Shown here piece after piece: positions 32,140 through 41,456 of a stretch of 57,490 nucleotides of DNA. Each line of letters opens with the position of its first letter. Positions within the stretch are counted from its first letter, which is position 1. The translations under genes were made by a program, and so were the position numbers. The stretch is from Henriciella pelagia. Its GTDB lineage: Bacteria; Pseudomonadota; Alphaproteobacteria; Caulobacterales; Hyphomonadaceae. The notes beneath the pieces were generated by a model. That model was given only the letters and a program-made list of their open reading frames with translations, was not told the origin of the DNA and did no database searches. The stretch is from the NCBI RefSeq assembly GCF_002088945.1, contig NZ_NCSU01000012.1, positions 1-57,490 of the forward strand, given 5' to 3'.

Positions 32140-33627
32140 ATGAGCGATGCAACCGCTGCGCAGCATCAGGGGCACATTACGGGCTTTGGATCGAAGGGTT
32201 ATCGATTCTACGTCCTGATATCCCTCATGCTGATTTACACGCTGAACTTTATCGACCGGACACTTATCACGGTCGTGGCTCAGCCGATCATCAACGAATT
32301 CAGCCTGTCGGACAGCCAATTCGGCTTCCTTTCAGGCCCACCGTTTGCGCTGTTCTATGCCATCATGGGCATTCCGATTGCCATGTGGGCAGACCGCTCC
32401 AACCGGGTGATGGTGATCACGCTTTGCATTATCATCTGGTCCGTCATGACCGCGCTGTGCGGCGTTGCGGCGGGCTTTATCTGGCTCTTGATCTTCCGGA
32501 TCGGCGTTGCTGTTGGCGAGGCTGGCTGTACGCCGCCCGCCAACTCGATCATCACCGATTATTTCCCGATCAAAAGCCGGGCGAATGCCATCGGAATCTA
32601 CTCCATGGGCGTGACGCTCGGGGGCGTGCTTGCGCAGGTCTTCGGCGGCATGATCGCCGGCATCCAGGGCGAGGATTTCGGCGCCTGGCTGAATTCGATC
32701 GGGCTTGGCGGCCTTTTCCCTGGCATCGACTGGTCAACGGTCGGAGGCTGGCGCATTGCCTTCGTTGTGGTTGGCGCGCCGGGCGTCATCATTGCCGCTA
32801 TCCTCTGGTTCACAGTCAAGGAACCGCCGCGCGGCTACACTGAAGTGCCCAGCAGCCGGATAGTCGAGAAGGCAGGTATCTTCGAAGCGTTCAGGGAATT
32901 CGGAGCCAAGAAGACCTTCTGGTGGGGGTCCTTCGGAGCTGCGCTCGTTGCCTTTGTCGGCTATGGTCTGCAGACCTTCCAGGCACCGTTTCTCCAGCGC
33001 GTCTATGATATCGGCGTGCGCGACGCCGCAGTGTATTATGGTGCACCTCTGGCGGCAATTGCAGCTGCGGGCACGTTCGCAGGCGGGTTTCTGTCCGAGA
33101 AACTGTCTGACCGCTTCCCGGCCGTTGTGGCATGGCTTCCGTCCGTGGGCCTGCTGATCGCGGTGCCGCTTTATGTCTCGGCATTCTTTGCGCCGAACAT
33201 TGGTATGACATTCGGGCTGTGGCTGGCGGCAGCTTTCTGCCACTACTCCTATCTCGGTGCGCAGTATTCCATCGGCACATCGATCGTCAGTCCGCGGTCG
33301 CGCGCGACGACGATTGCTGTCCTGCTACTCCTTGTCAGCCTCATCGGTAACGGTATCGGCCCGCTGTTCGTGGGCATGATGTCGGACATGTTCATGAACA
33401 ATGAAATCGCGTCGGCAGGACTGACCGAAGCCTTCAGGACGTTCAATCCAGCGCTTTGCGCTGGGGTTGATCCAACCGACTCTAGCGGAGCGGCTCTTTG
33501 TGATGCGTATGGCAATGGACTTCGCAAATCGATGGCCGCGACCGCCTGCTTCTTCCTGGCGGCAGCGCTCTGCTTCTTCATGGCAGGCCGTTACTTCATG
33601 AAGGACCGCTGGACGTCGAATACGTAG
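32140..33627 (+). CDS. MFS transporter, Spinster-like (paralogue 1)
   Basis: The 495-residue inner-membrane protein has about twelve predicted helices and a cytoplasmic N-terminus. Family marks are LNFIDRT at the end of helix 1, GIPIAMWADRSNRVMVI (loop 2-3 motif) and GEAGCTPPANSIITDYFP (helix 5). AGGAGGAG nine bases before the ATG sets the start. Substrate unknown. It ends at its own strong terminator, so it is probably transcribed separately from paralogues 2 and 3. Confidence 0.9.
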   Translation: MSDATAAQHQGHITGFGSKGYRFYVLISLMLIYTLNFIDRTLITVVAQPIINEFSLSDSQFGFLSGPPFALFYAIMGIPIAMWADRSNRVMVITLCIIIWSVMTALCGVAAGFIWLLIFRIGVAVGEAGCTPPANSIITDYFPIKSRANAIGIYSMGVTLGGVLAQVFGGMIAGIQGEDFGAWLNSIGLGGLFPGIDWSTVGGWRIAFVVVGAPGVIIAAILWFTVKEPPRGYTEVPSSRIVEKAGIFEAFREFGAKKTFWWGSFGAALVAFVGYGLQTFQAPFLQRVYDIGVRDAAVYYGAPLAAIAAAGTFAGGFLSEKLSDRFPAVVAWLPSVGLLIAVPLYVSAFFAPNIGMTFGLWLAAAFCHYSYLGAQYSIGTSIVSPRSRATTIAVLLLLVSLIGNGIGPLFVGMMSDMFMNNEIASAGLTEAFRTFNPALCAGVDPTDSSGAALCDAYGNGLRKSMAATACFFLAAALCFFMAGRYFMKDRWTSNT

Positions 33628-33654
33628 AAATCACTTCACAATAGCGACTTCAAC

Positions 33655-33688
33655 ATCCCGGATCATGACAAAGTGGTCCGGGATTTTT
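33655..33688 (+). terminator. Intrinsic terminator after MFS paralogue 1
   Basis: ATCCCGGATCA and TGGTCCGGGAT form an 11-bp stem with one T-G pair and an 8-base loop, followed directly by TTTTT. Confidence 0.9.
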
Positions 33689-33701
33689 CTTGCACATTAC
33701 T

Positions 33702-33711
33702 TCACATGTGA
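33702..33711. promoter_or_regulatory. Palindrome upstream of MFS paralogue 2 (possible operator)
   Basis: TCACATGTGA is a perfect 10-bp palindrome beginning six bases after a TTGCAC that could be a -35 element, 122 bases before the paralogue 2 start. It might be an operator; no known regulator is assigned. Confidence 0.25.
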
Positions 33712-33832
33712 CATTTTTCAGGTTCATGGTCGATTTGCTCTGGTCGGAACGTCGCTGATTTGCTTTGGTGCAATCAAACAAGCAGCGCGGCCCGTAAATG
33801 GGCTAGACGCGTGCGACATACGGAGGAATGAG

Positions 33833-35311
33833 ATGGCATCTGTAGAACAGGATGCGGCAGCGCCGGCTGCCGTCAACACGGGTTTCGGCACGAAAGGCTA
33901 TCGGGCCTATGTGCTGAGTGCTCTGCTGCTGGTCTACATTTTCAACTTCATCGACCGAACCATCATCAATATCCTCACAGAGCCGATCAAGCTGGAATTC
34001 GGCGTTGAGGACTGGCAGATGGGCCTGCTTGGTGGACCTGCATTCGCCTTCCTCTACACCTTCCTGGGGATACCGTTGGCACGAGCTGCCGAGCGCTATA
34101 ACCGCGTCCTCATCATCGTGGTGTCGGTCGCACTCTGGTCGCTATTCACCGCATTGTGCGGCTTTGCGATGTCATTCTTCATTCTGTTCCTGTTCCGCGT
34201 CGGCGTCAGTATTGGCGAGGCTGGCTGCACGCCGCCAGCACAGTCGATCATCGCAGACTATTTCACGCCGAAATCACGAGCGACTGCCGTCTCAATCTAC
34301 GCTCTTGGCGTACCGCTGGGTGGCATGCTCGCCTCGTTCTTTGGCGGCCAGATCGCAGGCCTGAGCGGTGCTGATTTTGGCGCCTGGATTTCGTCTATCG
34401 GGCTGGGCGGGCTATTTTCAGGTGTCGACTGGTCGAATGTCTCCGGCTGGAGAATCGCCTTCGTCGTGGTCGGCGTACCTGGCCTTCTGGTCGCGCTGCT
34501 CGTCCGCTTCACCGTAACGGAGCCGCCGCGAGGATACACCGATCCGGCGAAGCTGCAAAACCTCGAAAGAGCGAGCTTCGGCGAAGCGCTCAAGGTTCTG
34601 ATGTCCAAGCCGACTTACTGGCACGTCGTTGCTGGCGCAACGCTCGCTTCCTTTGTCGGATATGGCGTGGCCCAGTTCACGACTTCCTTCCTCATCCGCA
34701 CGCACGAACTGACGATCCAATCGGCGTCGCTGCTCTTCGGCATCGTGATTGGCCTGATGGCCGCGATTGGCGTTTTCCTATCTGGCTATCTCGCGGACCG
34801 TCTCTCGGTACGCCACCCCAATGCGCTGTCCTGGCTTCCCGCTGTCGGCATGGGGCTCTCAGTGCCGCTCTACGCGATGGGGTACCTTGCAGACAATCTC
34901 TGGCTTGCGATGCCGCCCCTTATGGCGGCTGCTACGCTTCACTATTTCTATCTTGGCCCGATGTACGCCATCGCAGGCGGCGTGGTGGACAGCCGCATGC
35001 GCGCAACATCGGTCGCGATTACGCTCTTCGTGGTGAACCTGCTCGGCTACGGGCTTGGACCACCCCTGATTGGTATCCTTTCCACATTCTTCAAGACGAT
35101 GTTCATCAACGGTGCTGGCCTCGGCCTGACACTGGAGGCTTGCAAGGATCTCGCAACGCTTGCCGAGAATCAGGCCGCTGCCTGTACCAGCGCCGATGCG
35201 CGCGGCCTCCAATGGTCGATCATCGTCTTCATTTGTGGATACGGTTGGGCGGCGCTTCACTATCTGCTGGCAGGGCGCACCCTGCAGCGGGACATGGTGG
35301 CAAACGCCTAG
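33833..35311 (+). CDS. MFS transporter, Spinster-like (paralogue 2)
   Basis: The 492-residue protein shows the same layout as its neighbours: FNFIDRTIINIL, GIPLARAAERYNRVLII, GEAGCTPPAQSIIADYF and RMRATSVAITLFVVNLLGYGLGPP. Hydrophobic segments support about twelve helices. It is more similar to paralogue 3 than to 1 in the C-terminal half (GGVVDSRMRATSVA and LHYLLAGRTLQRDMV shared with 3). ATG 33833 follows GGAGG. The long region before it belongs to the leader. Confidence 0.9.
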   Translation: MASVEQDAAAPAAVNTGFGTKGYRAYVLSALLLVYIFNFIDRTIINILTEPIKLEFGVEDWQMGLLGGPAFAFLYTFLGIPLARAAERYNRVLIIVVSVALWSLFTALCGFAMSFFILFLFRVGVSIGEAGCTPPAQSIIADYFTPKSRATAVSIYALGVPLGGMLASFFGGQIAGLSGADFGAWISSIGLGGLFSGVDWSNVSGWRIAFVVVGVPGLLVALLVRFTVTEPPRGYTDPAKLQNLERASFGEALKVLMSKPTYWHVVAGATLASFVGYGVAQFTTSFLIRTHELTIQSASLLFGIVIGLMAAIGVFLSGYLADRLSVRHPNALSWLPAVGMGLSVPLYAMGYLADNLWLAMPPLMAAATLHYFYLGPMYAIAGGVVDSRMRATSVAITLFVVNLLGYGLGPPLIGILSTFFKTMFINGAGLGLTLEACKDLATLAENQAAACTSADARGLQWSIIVFICGYGWAALHYLLAGRTLQRDMVANA

Positions 35312-35443
35312 TCGCGAATTCCGGACGGGCGCTCACCGGCTGTGGGCGGTCGTATCCTGTCTCCGGCGAGCGCGCTCCGCGAAGCATTTGCGCAGCCTTG
35401 GCAAGCGCAAGCTTGAACCGGCAAGAATGAGGGAGAACGACTG

Positions 35444-36946
35444 ATGGCGATAGCTGGAACGACTTCCGAAGGAGCGGCGACTGGCGCAGCGTCGGGGACC
35501 GGGAATCCCGGCTATTCCACTGCCGGTTACCGGGCTTACATCCTCGGCTCGCTGCTTCTTGTTTATGTTTTCAATTTCATTGACCGGGCAATTCTCGCGA
35601 TCCTGAACGATCCGATCAAGGAGAGCCTCAGGCTGGAAGACTGGCATATGGGCCTGCTCGGAGGCCTGGCGTTTGCCATGTTGTACACGACCCTGGGCAT
35701 CCCCATTGCGCGTGTCGCTGAACGGGTAAACCGCAAATGGATCATCATTTTTTCTCTCGTTCTGTGGAGCGCGATGACAGTGCTCTGCGGCCTTGCGACG
35801 AGTTTTGTGATGCTGTTCGTCCTGCGCATATGCGTGGGTATCGGCGAAGCGGGCTGCACGCCTCCTGCCCAGTCAATGATCGCTGACTATTTCAAACCAT
35901 CAAGCCGGGCCACAGCCGTTTCAATCTACGCTCTCGGCGTTCCGCTCGGCGCGATGATTGCCGGCGTGGCGGGCGGCTGGATCAATGATTACGTCACGGG
36001 CCAGGGCGTGTATGCCATGTTTGGAAGCTGGGGCTGGAGCTGGGCACAAGGACTTGTGGACTGGCAAAGCCTCGAAGGCTGGAGACTCGCCTTCATTCTG
36101 GTCGGTTTTCCAGGCGTTATTCTCGCCGGTATTCTCTTGCTCACCATGAAGGAGCCGCCGCGCGGTTACACAGATCCACCGCAGGCCGTGAAGCCGGAAC
36201 CAGCAAGCTTTTCCCAGGTCATGAAAATACTCTGGAACAAGCCAACCTATGTTCACGTCGTGATCGGAGCCTCGCTCGCCGCTTTTGCAGGCTATGGCAT
36301 TGGGCACTTCGTGCCGGCCTATTTCGTGCGCACGCATGAGCTCTCGCTCAGCCAGGCGGCGATCTATTACAGCCTCATCCTCGGCGTGTGCGGAGCCATT
36401 GGTGTGTTCTCATCCGGTTATATTTCGGACCGAATTTCTTCGCGTCACCCGAATGCGCTTTCATGGCTGCCGGCTATCGGCATGGCGACGGCCGTACCGC
36501 TCTATGTTTTCGGGTTTCTGCAGGACGTGCTGTGGCTGACCATGCCACCGCTGATGGTCGCTGCGCTGCTTAAGTATTTCTATCTGGGACCCATGTATGC
36601 GGTGGCAGGCGGTGTTGTCGACAGCCGGATGAGGGCGACCTCTGTGGCGGTGATGCTTTTTGCGACGAACCTTATCGGTCTCGCCCTCGGCCCGACGGTC
36701 TCCGGCCTGCTGTCGAGTGTGATCAAGGGCGGCATCCTGTCGGCTTCGGACCTCGAACTGTCGCTGGAAGCCTGCAAGGTTCCTGCGAACCTCAGCGCCG
36801 AAGCGGTCGCCGTCTGCTCGAAAGCCGATAGCACCGGTCTTCAATACGCCATCGTGATCTTCGCCTGTGTCTATGCCTGGGCAGCGCTTCATTATTTGCT
36901 GGCCGGTCGCACCCTTCAGCGTGACATGGTCGCAAAGAGCGCATAG
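35444..36946 (+). CDS. MFS transporter, Spinster-like (paralogue 3)
   Basis: The 500-residue transporter has FNFIDRAILAIL, GIPIARVAERVNRKWII, GEAGCTPPAQSMIADYF and the same LHYLLAGRTLQRDMV terminus as paralogue 2. GAGGGAGAA precedes the ATG. It lies 132 bases after paralogue 2 with no obvious terminator between, and only nine bases before thrB. The tandem arrangement indicates duplication followed by divergence. Substrates are not identifiable. Confidence 0.9.
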   Translation: MAIAGTTSEGAATGAASGTGNPGYSTAGYRAYILGSLLLVYVFNFIDRAILAILNDPIKESLRLEDWHMGLLGGLAFAMLYTTLGIPIARVAERVNRKWIIIFSLVLWSAMTVLCGLATSFVMLFVLRICVGIGEAGCTPPAQSMIADYFKPSSRATAVSIYALGVPLGAMIAGVAGGWINDYVTGQGVYAMFGSWGWSWAQGLVDWQSLEGWRLAFILVGFPGVILAGILLLTMKEPPRGYTDPPQAVKPEPASFSQVMKILWNKPTYVHVVIGASLAAFAGYGIGHFVPAYFVRTHELSLSQAAIYYSLILGVCGAIGVFSSGYISDRISSRHPNALSWLPAIGMATAVPLYVFGFLQDVLWLTMPPLMVAALLKYFYLGPMYAVAGGVVDSRMRATSVAVMLFATNLIGLALGPTVSGLLSSVIKGGILSASDLELSLEACKVPANLSAEAVAVCSKADSTGLQYAIVIFACVYAWAALHYLLAGRTLQRDMVAKSA

Positions 36947-36955
36947 ACGGCCCTC

Positions 36956-37921
36956 ATGGCGGTCTACACAACAGTTAGCGATGACGCACTCGCGGCGTTT
37001 CTGAGCGAGTACGATCTTGGCGTACCCCGGAGCTTCAAGGGCATCGCAGAGGGCGTTGAAAACTCCAATTATTATCTGGAGACAGATCGCGGCCGATACA
37101 TTCTCACCCTGTTCGAGCGGCGCGCTGACCCAAAGGACCTGCCCTATTTCATCGACCTGAAGCGCCACCTGGCAGCCAAGTCCTATCCCTGTCCGGCGCC
37201 CGTCGCAGGCAAGGATGGTGAGGCGCTGCGGAAGCTCGAAGGCCGGCCGGCCGTCATCGTGACCTTTCTCGACGGTCTGTCGCCACAGTCACCGAATGCG
37301 CGTCAGTGCCGGTCTCTTGGTGCCGGCCTCGCTCGGATGCACGCAGCTCTGGCCGATTTCGACCTCCGCCGGCCAAATTCACTCGGCCCGGCAAGCTGGC
37401 CGGGTTTGTGGCGCGGGCGTGCCGAGACGGCCGACAGTCTGCAGGAGGGGCTCGCTCTGCGAATCCGTGACGACCTGAAGGCGATTGCAGCGGCGAAGCC
37501 GCAGAGCCTGCAGATCCCCCGCGGCACCATCCATGCCGATCTCTTTCCGGACAATGCATTTTTCCTGGGCGACGAATTTACCGGTGCCATTGATTTCTAT
37601 TTCGCCTGCAGCGACGTGCTCGCTTATGACATTGCCGTCTGCCTAAATTCATGGGCCTTCGAGAATGGCAGCGAGTACAATTTCTCGAAAGGCGCAGCCC
37701 TGATTGCGGGGTATGAGTCCGTGCGCCCCCTCGAACAGGCGGAACGGAACGCCTTGCCAGTATTGTGTCTCGGCGCTGCGATGCGATTCTTCCTGACCCG
37801 TCTGGTCGACTGGACCGACACGCCAGCCGACGCGCTGGTACGTCCTAAAAACCCGCTTGAATATGCCGACAAGCTCGCCTTTCACCGCAAGGCCGTTTCG
37901 GCGGGTGATTACGGAGCCTGA
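36956..37921 (+). CDS. thrB: Homoserine kinase (APH-fold ThrB)
   Basis: It phosphorylates homoserine in threonine synthesis. The 321-residue protein is the aminoglycoside-phosphotransferase-like ThrB found in alphaproteobacteria, not the GHMP type. It has VENSNYYLETDRGRYILTLFE for nucleotide binding, TIHADLFPDNAFF with the catalytic Asp, and GAIDFYFACSDVLAYDIAV with the metal-binding Asp. It starts nine bases after MFS paralogue 3 and has a weak ribosome site, so readthrough from the transporter is likely. The proximity to rnhA is a conserved alphaproteobacterial feature. Confidence 0.93.
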   Translation: MAVYTTVSDDALAAFLSEYDLGVPRSFKGIAEGVENSNYYLETDRGRYILTLFERRADPKDLPYFIDLKRHLAAKSYPCPAPVAGKDGEALRKLEGRPAVIVTFLDGLSPQSPNARQCRSLGAGLARMHAALADFDLRRPNSLGPASWPGLWRGRAETADSLQEGLALRIRDDLKAIAAAKPQSLQIPRGTIHADLFPDNAFFLGDEFTGAIDFYFACSDVLAYDIAVCLNSWAFENGSEYNFSKGAALIAGYESVRPLEQAERNALPVLCLGAAMRFFLTRLVDWTDTPADALVRPKNPLEYADKLAFHRKAVSAGDYGA

Positions 37922-38010
37922 AAATTGCCGCGCTCTCAACCAGACCGCGCCTGATTGCCTCGTTTTAATCTTCGGATTGGCATGTAAAGCTGCGGAATTG
38001 GAGAGAGACG

Positions 38011-38598
38011 ATGCCAGAGTTCGGGCCAAACGGGACGATCAGTGCGGCAACAAGCTCACCCGTTCGCGACTATGCGGTCGAAGACGGAGAAACGCCACGC
38101 ATCCGCCGGGTCGCATTGGCTTGCTTCCTGTGCGGCGTCGCGGCGTCCATCACTGTTTCGCTAATTGCCGCTCTTCTCGCTTTCGTATTTGGTTCAATCA
38201 TGTCGATCGCCGGTACCCCGCCATCGCAGTTTGGGTCCAATGACGGCTTCATGGCGGGTGCCTTCATCGCCGTCATGATGGCCGCTTTCAACTGGTACCT
38301 GTTCTACATCGTCGTTCCTATCACCTGGCTGGTTCTTTTCCTGTCGATAGGAATATTTCCCCGGCGCGGCATTCGTGACCATGGTCCCTATTATCGGTGG
38401 GGCGCGATCTGGGGCGGCCTGCTGGTTGGCGGAACGACAGGACTAGTCGGCGGCGGCATGGCAGGCACCGCAGCGATCGGGGCGTTCGTGATCGGTGGAT
38501 TGATCGGCGCGATCGCAGGACTGATCTGCGCGTCGCTCTTCCTCGCAATCGTTCGACCAAAGCGACAGATCCTGGATATTGTCACAGATGTCTTCTGA
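38011..38598 (+). CDS. Glycine-rich multi-pass membrane protein of unknown function
   Basis: The 195-residue protein has a hydrophilic N-terminus and about five hydrophobic segments (residues about 33-66, 78-90, 92-115, 130-150 and 152-178). The last two form a glycine-rich stretch, GGLLVGGTTGLVGGGMAG. I cannot name a family. GGAGAGAG precedes the ATG. It sits between thrB and rnhA, breaking their usual adjacency. Confidence 0.75.
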   Translation: MPEFGPNGTISAATSSPVRDYAVEDGETPRIRRVALACFLCGVAASITVSLIAALLAFVFGSIMSIAGTPPSQFGSNDGFMAGAFIAVMMAAFNWYLFYIVVPITWLVLFLSIGIFPRRGIRDHGPYYRWGAIWGGLLVGGTTGLVGGGMAGTAAIGAFVIGGLIGAIAGLICASLFLAIVRPKRQILDIVTDVF

Positions 38599-38640
38599 GG
38601 CCTGCTTGACCGCGACGTCGAACCGGGCGAGCCAGTCGGC

Positions 38641-39081
38641 ATGTCAAAACTGATCGAAATCTGGACGGACGGTGCCTGTAGCGGAAACCCTGGCCCTGGC
38701 GGATGGGGCGCGCTGCTGAAGTCGGGCGAACACACCCGCGAAATCCATGGCGGTGAACCCGATACCACCAATAATCGCATGGAGCTGATGGCCGCAATTG
38801 AAGCGCTCAACGCGCTCAAAAAGCCCTCGAAGGTGAAGCTTCACACCGATTCCACCTATGTGAAAGATGGACTCACAAAGTGGATTCATGGATGGAAGCG
38901 CAATGGCTGGAAGACTGCCAGCAAAAAGCCTGTCAAAAATAAGGATTTATGGCAGATGCTTGAGAAGGCCTGTGAGCGCCACGACATCCAGTGGATCTGG
39001 GTAAAGGGCCATGACGGCGACGAAGGCAATGAGCGGGCCGATGAGCTGGCCCGTCTCGGTGCCGCGGAAGCGCGCACCTAA
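38641..39081 (+). CDS. rnhA: Ribonuclease HI
   Basis: It cleaves the RNA strand of RNA-DNA hybrids. The 146-residue enzyme has the four catalytic acidic residues: Asp10 in [14 protein letters not shown], Glu48 in [14 protein letters not shown], Asp70 in [10 protein letters not shown], and Asp in [10 protein letters not shown] near 134. It has the basic handle ([13 protein letters not shown]) of the E. coli enzyme. The start lacks a strong ribosome site. Confidence 0.97.
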   Translation: MSKLIEIWTDGACSGNPGPGGWGALLKSGEHTREIHGGEPDTTNNRMELMAAIEALNALKKPSKVKLHTDSTYVKDGLTKWIHGWKRNGWKTASKKPVKNKDLWQMLEKACERHDIQWIWVKGHDGDEGNERADELARLGAAEART

Positions 39082-39102
39082 TCGTCAGCGCCGCCGCTTC
39101 GA

Positions 39103-39540
39103 TCATCTCATTTCCACCGGCGCGCACTGACCATCATTGGCGCGCATGGTGCGGCGTACGCCATCGACGAATCGGCCGGTGGTCTCCAGCTCGGCCTGGG
39201 TGACGGCAAATGACGCGGCGTCCGTGTCTTCCACATCGACTTCGATCAGACTTGCTGCGTCCTCGACGTCGACACCGCGTTCGGCCCGAATGTCGGCTAT
39301 GATCTGGCTGACCTTCAGCACCGTGGTCTGCGCCTCATCGCCAAGGGTTTCGAGATTGGTCGCATAGCATGCACAATAGCTTTCAACCGATGCGCCGACT
39401 TCGGTCAGATCGCCTTCCACTTCCGGATCCCCAGCGAGAAGTGCTGTACACGTCGCTGTCGGGTCGCTCGCCTCGCCTGTGCTACACGCTCCGATGAGCG
39501 ACAAGGCTCCCAAGGTTGTCAGTATCTTGATGTGAGCCAT
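39103..39540 (-). CDS. Lipoprotein of unknown function
   Basis: The 145-residue product has a lipoprotein signal with LIGAC (Cys19), an acidic helical mature part and four further cysteines (TATCTALL, ESYCACY, DGQCAP), which could form disulfides in the periplasm. GGAGGGGG precedes ATG 39540. No family recognised. It lies 22 bases after the nitronate monooxygenase gene in the same direction, so they may be cotranscribed. Confidence 0.8.
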   Translation of the reverse strand: MAHIKILTTLGALSLIGACSTGEASDPTATCTALLAGDPEVEGDLTEVGASVESYCACYATNLETLGDEAQTTVLKVSQIIADIRAERGVDVEDAASLIEVDVEDTDAASFAVTQAELETTGRFVDGVRRTMRANDGQCAPVEMR

Positions 39541-39562
39541 GTCGCCCCCTCCTCTGCTCTGT

Positions 39563-40561
39563 CTATTCAGCCGCAACGGCTGTTGCGGTGCCGAGAAACC
39601 CCCGAAGGCGGTTTTCGATGATATCATGAGCTTCGGCCATGATCCGGTCGATCAGTTCCTTGCAGGTCGGAATGTCGTGAATGAGCCCCGCAACCATGCC
39701 GCAGGACCAGGCCCCCGCATCCATATCACCTTCCTTCATGATCTTCGGATAAACACCGGCGACTTCCTCGATAATATCCTCGAACTTGATATTAGAGCCA
39801 AGACGCTTTTCCTTCTCAAGCAGGCGCTCGACGCCGGCATTGGTTAGCACGCGTTCGGTGTTGCGCAGTGGGCGCATGACGAGACGCGTGTCTAGCTCGG
39901 ACGCGGACACAATGGCCTGCTTCACATTCTCATGCACGGGCGCTTCCTTGGTTGCGATGAAGCGGGTGCCCATATTCATGCCAGACGCGCCCATGGCGAG
40001 CGACGCAACGAGACTCCGGCCGTCGGCCTGGCCACCAGAGGACACAAAAGGGATCTCAAGTTCGTCAGCGGCGCGGGGCAGAAGGATCATGTTGGGCACA
40101 TCGTCTTCGCCTGGATGGCCACCACATTCGAAACCATCGACAGACACCGCATCACATCCGATCGATTGCGCCTTGAGTGCATGGCGGACGGCCGTGCACT
40201 TATGGATTACCTTGATGCCATTGTCCTTCAGGACAGGAAGAACCTGGGCCGGGTTGTTACCTGCAGTCTCAACCGCTTTCACGCCGCCCTCGATGATCGC
40301 CTTGATATATCCAGGATAATCCGGCGGGTTGACCGATGGCAGGAAGGTGAGGTTCACGCCGAACGGCTTGTCCGTCATGTCCCGGCACCGGGCGATTTCA
40401 TTGGCAAGGTCTGCCGGTGTCTTCTGCGTCAGGGCGGTGATGATGCCGAGCCCGCCGGCATTGGACACTGCTGCAGCCATTTCCGCAAACCCGACATAGT
40501 GCATGCCGCCCTGGATAATCGGGTGCTGAATGCCAAACATCTCGGTGATAGGCGTCTTCAT
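39563..40561 (-). CDS. Nitronate monooxygenase (2-nitropropane dioxygenase-like)
   Basis: The 332-residue TIM-barrel flavoprotein has IIQGGMHYVGFAEMAAAVSNAGGLG at the N-terminus, DAVSVDGFECGGHPGEDD, SSGGQADGRSL and GASGMNMGTRF (FMN phosphate site), typical of NMO/NPD enzymes that oxidise alkyl nitronates such as propionate-3-nitronate. ATG 40561 follows GGAGGAG; a longer frame extends upstream without support. An EcfG-type site with 15-base spacing lies about 42 bases upstream. Confidence 0.92.
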   Translation of the reverse strand: MKTPITEMFGIQHPIIQGGMHYVGFAEMAAAVSNAGGLGIITALTQKTPADLANEIARCRDMTDKPFGVNLTFLPSVNPPDYPGYIKAIIEGGVKAVETAGNNPAQVLPVLKDNGIKVIHKCTAVRHALKAQSIGCDAVSVDGFECGGHPGEDDVPNMILLPRAADELEIPFVSSGGQADGRSLVASLAMGASGMNMGTRFIATKEAPVHENVKQAIVSASELDTRLVMRPLRNTERVLTNAGVERLLEKEKRLGSNIKFEDIIEEVAGVYPKIMKEGDMDAGAWSCGMVAGLIHDIPTCKELIDRIMAEAHDIIENRLRGFLGTATAVAAE

Positions 40562-40602
40562 GGAAAATCTCCTCCAAATCGTTGAAAATACAATGCCAAG
40601 GG

Positions 40603-40626
40603 AACGCCCCTGAGAGCAAGTGTTCC
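40603..40626 (-). promoter_or_regulatory. EcfG-type promoter for the nitronate monooxygenase gene
   Basis: On the minus strand GGAAC (40626-40622) and CGTT (40606-40603) are separated by 15 bases, the same spacing as the nepR promoter. A single isolated match could be chance. Confidence 0.55.
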
Positions 40627-40716
40627 GGCGGGGAAACATCCACGCAACCACTGCAGTCTTGAGAAACAGTGCTGATTGGATCACGATATCCGGCCAAGCA
40701 AGGAGGAGCCCGCACC

Positions 40717-41445
40717 ATGAAGATATTCGTTCATGGCGTTCCTGATACGCCAGCCATGTGGGAGCCCCTGCTGGGCGAGTTGGCGCTAGATGAGGGAATG
40801 GTACGCGCACCTTCCCTCCCCAGCTTCACAGCACCCGCACCCAAAGGCTTTTCCTGCACAAAAGACGCATATGTCGACTGGCTGATCAGCGAAATGGAGG
40901 CAGCAGGCGCACCTGTCGACCTTGTTGGGCACGACTGGGGCGCACTGCTCGTAATCAGGGCCGCGTGCCTGAGGCCTGACCTCGTGCGCAGCTGGGCCGT
41001 GGCCAATGCCTTGCCGCAAAAGGACTATAGATGGCACCGCACGGCGCGTATCTGGCAGACGCCACTGCTCGGCGAAGCCTTCATGTCACTCACCAGTCCG
41101 GCTCGTCTCGCAGAGGCCCTCGCTGAGGCCGGCCTACCCGCGACACTTGCCCGAAAGGAGGCCTCGTACTGGACGCCACACATGCGTCGGGCAATCCTGA
41201 AACTCTATCGCTCTGCAAAAAATGCCGCTGATGAATGGTCAAAGGATCTCGACCGCCTCCCGAGAAACGGTCTTGTGTTCTGGGGCGACAAGGACCCGTT
41301 TGTACCGGTCGCGACGGCTGAGAAATTCTGCGCCGAAACAGGCATCCCACTCCACCGCCATGCAGATGCAGGCCACTGGTCAATCGTCGAAAAGGCCGAC
41401 CAATTCGCCGCACTGCTGAAGCACTTGTGGTCACCGAGCGCCTGA
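40717..41445 (+). CDS. Alpha/beta hydrolase (haloalkane dehalogenase/epoxide hydrolase-like)
   Basis: The 242-residue protein is a compact alpha/beta hydrolase with the HGVPDTPAMW oxyanion motif, nucleophile Asp73 in GHDWGA, a short cap, acidic FWGDKDPFVP and catalytic His in AGHWSIVE. An Asp nucleophile indicates epoxide hydrolase or dehalogenase chemistry, not esterase; the substrate is unknown. AGGAGGAG precedes the ATG. It is divergent from nitronate monooxygenase and ends at the terminator shared with the ribosomal operon. Confidence 0.87.
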   Translation: MKIFVHGVPDTPAMWEPLLGELALDEGMVRAPSLPSFTAPAPKGFSCTKDAYVDWLISEMEAAGAPVDLVGHDWGALLVIRAACLRPDLVRSWAVANALPQKDYRWHRTARIWQTPLLGEAFMSLTSPARLAEALAEAGLPATLARKEASYWTPHMRRAILKLYRSAKNAADEWSKDLDRLPRNGLVFWGDKDPFVPVATAEKFCAETGIPLHRHADAGHWSIVEKADQFAALLKHLWSPSA

Positions 41446-41456
41446 CCACAAAGAAA

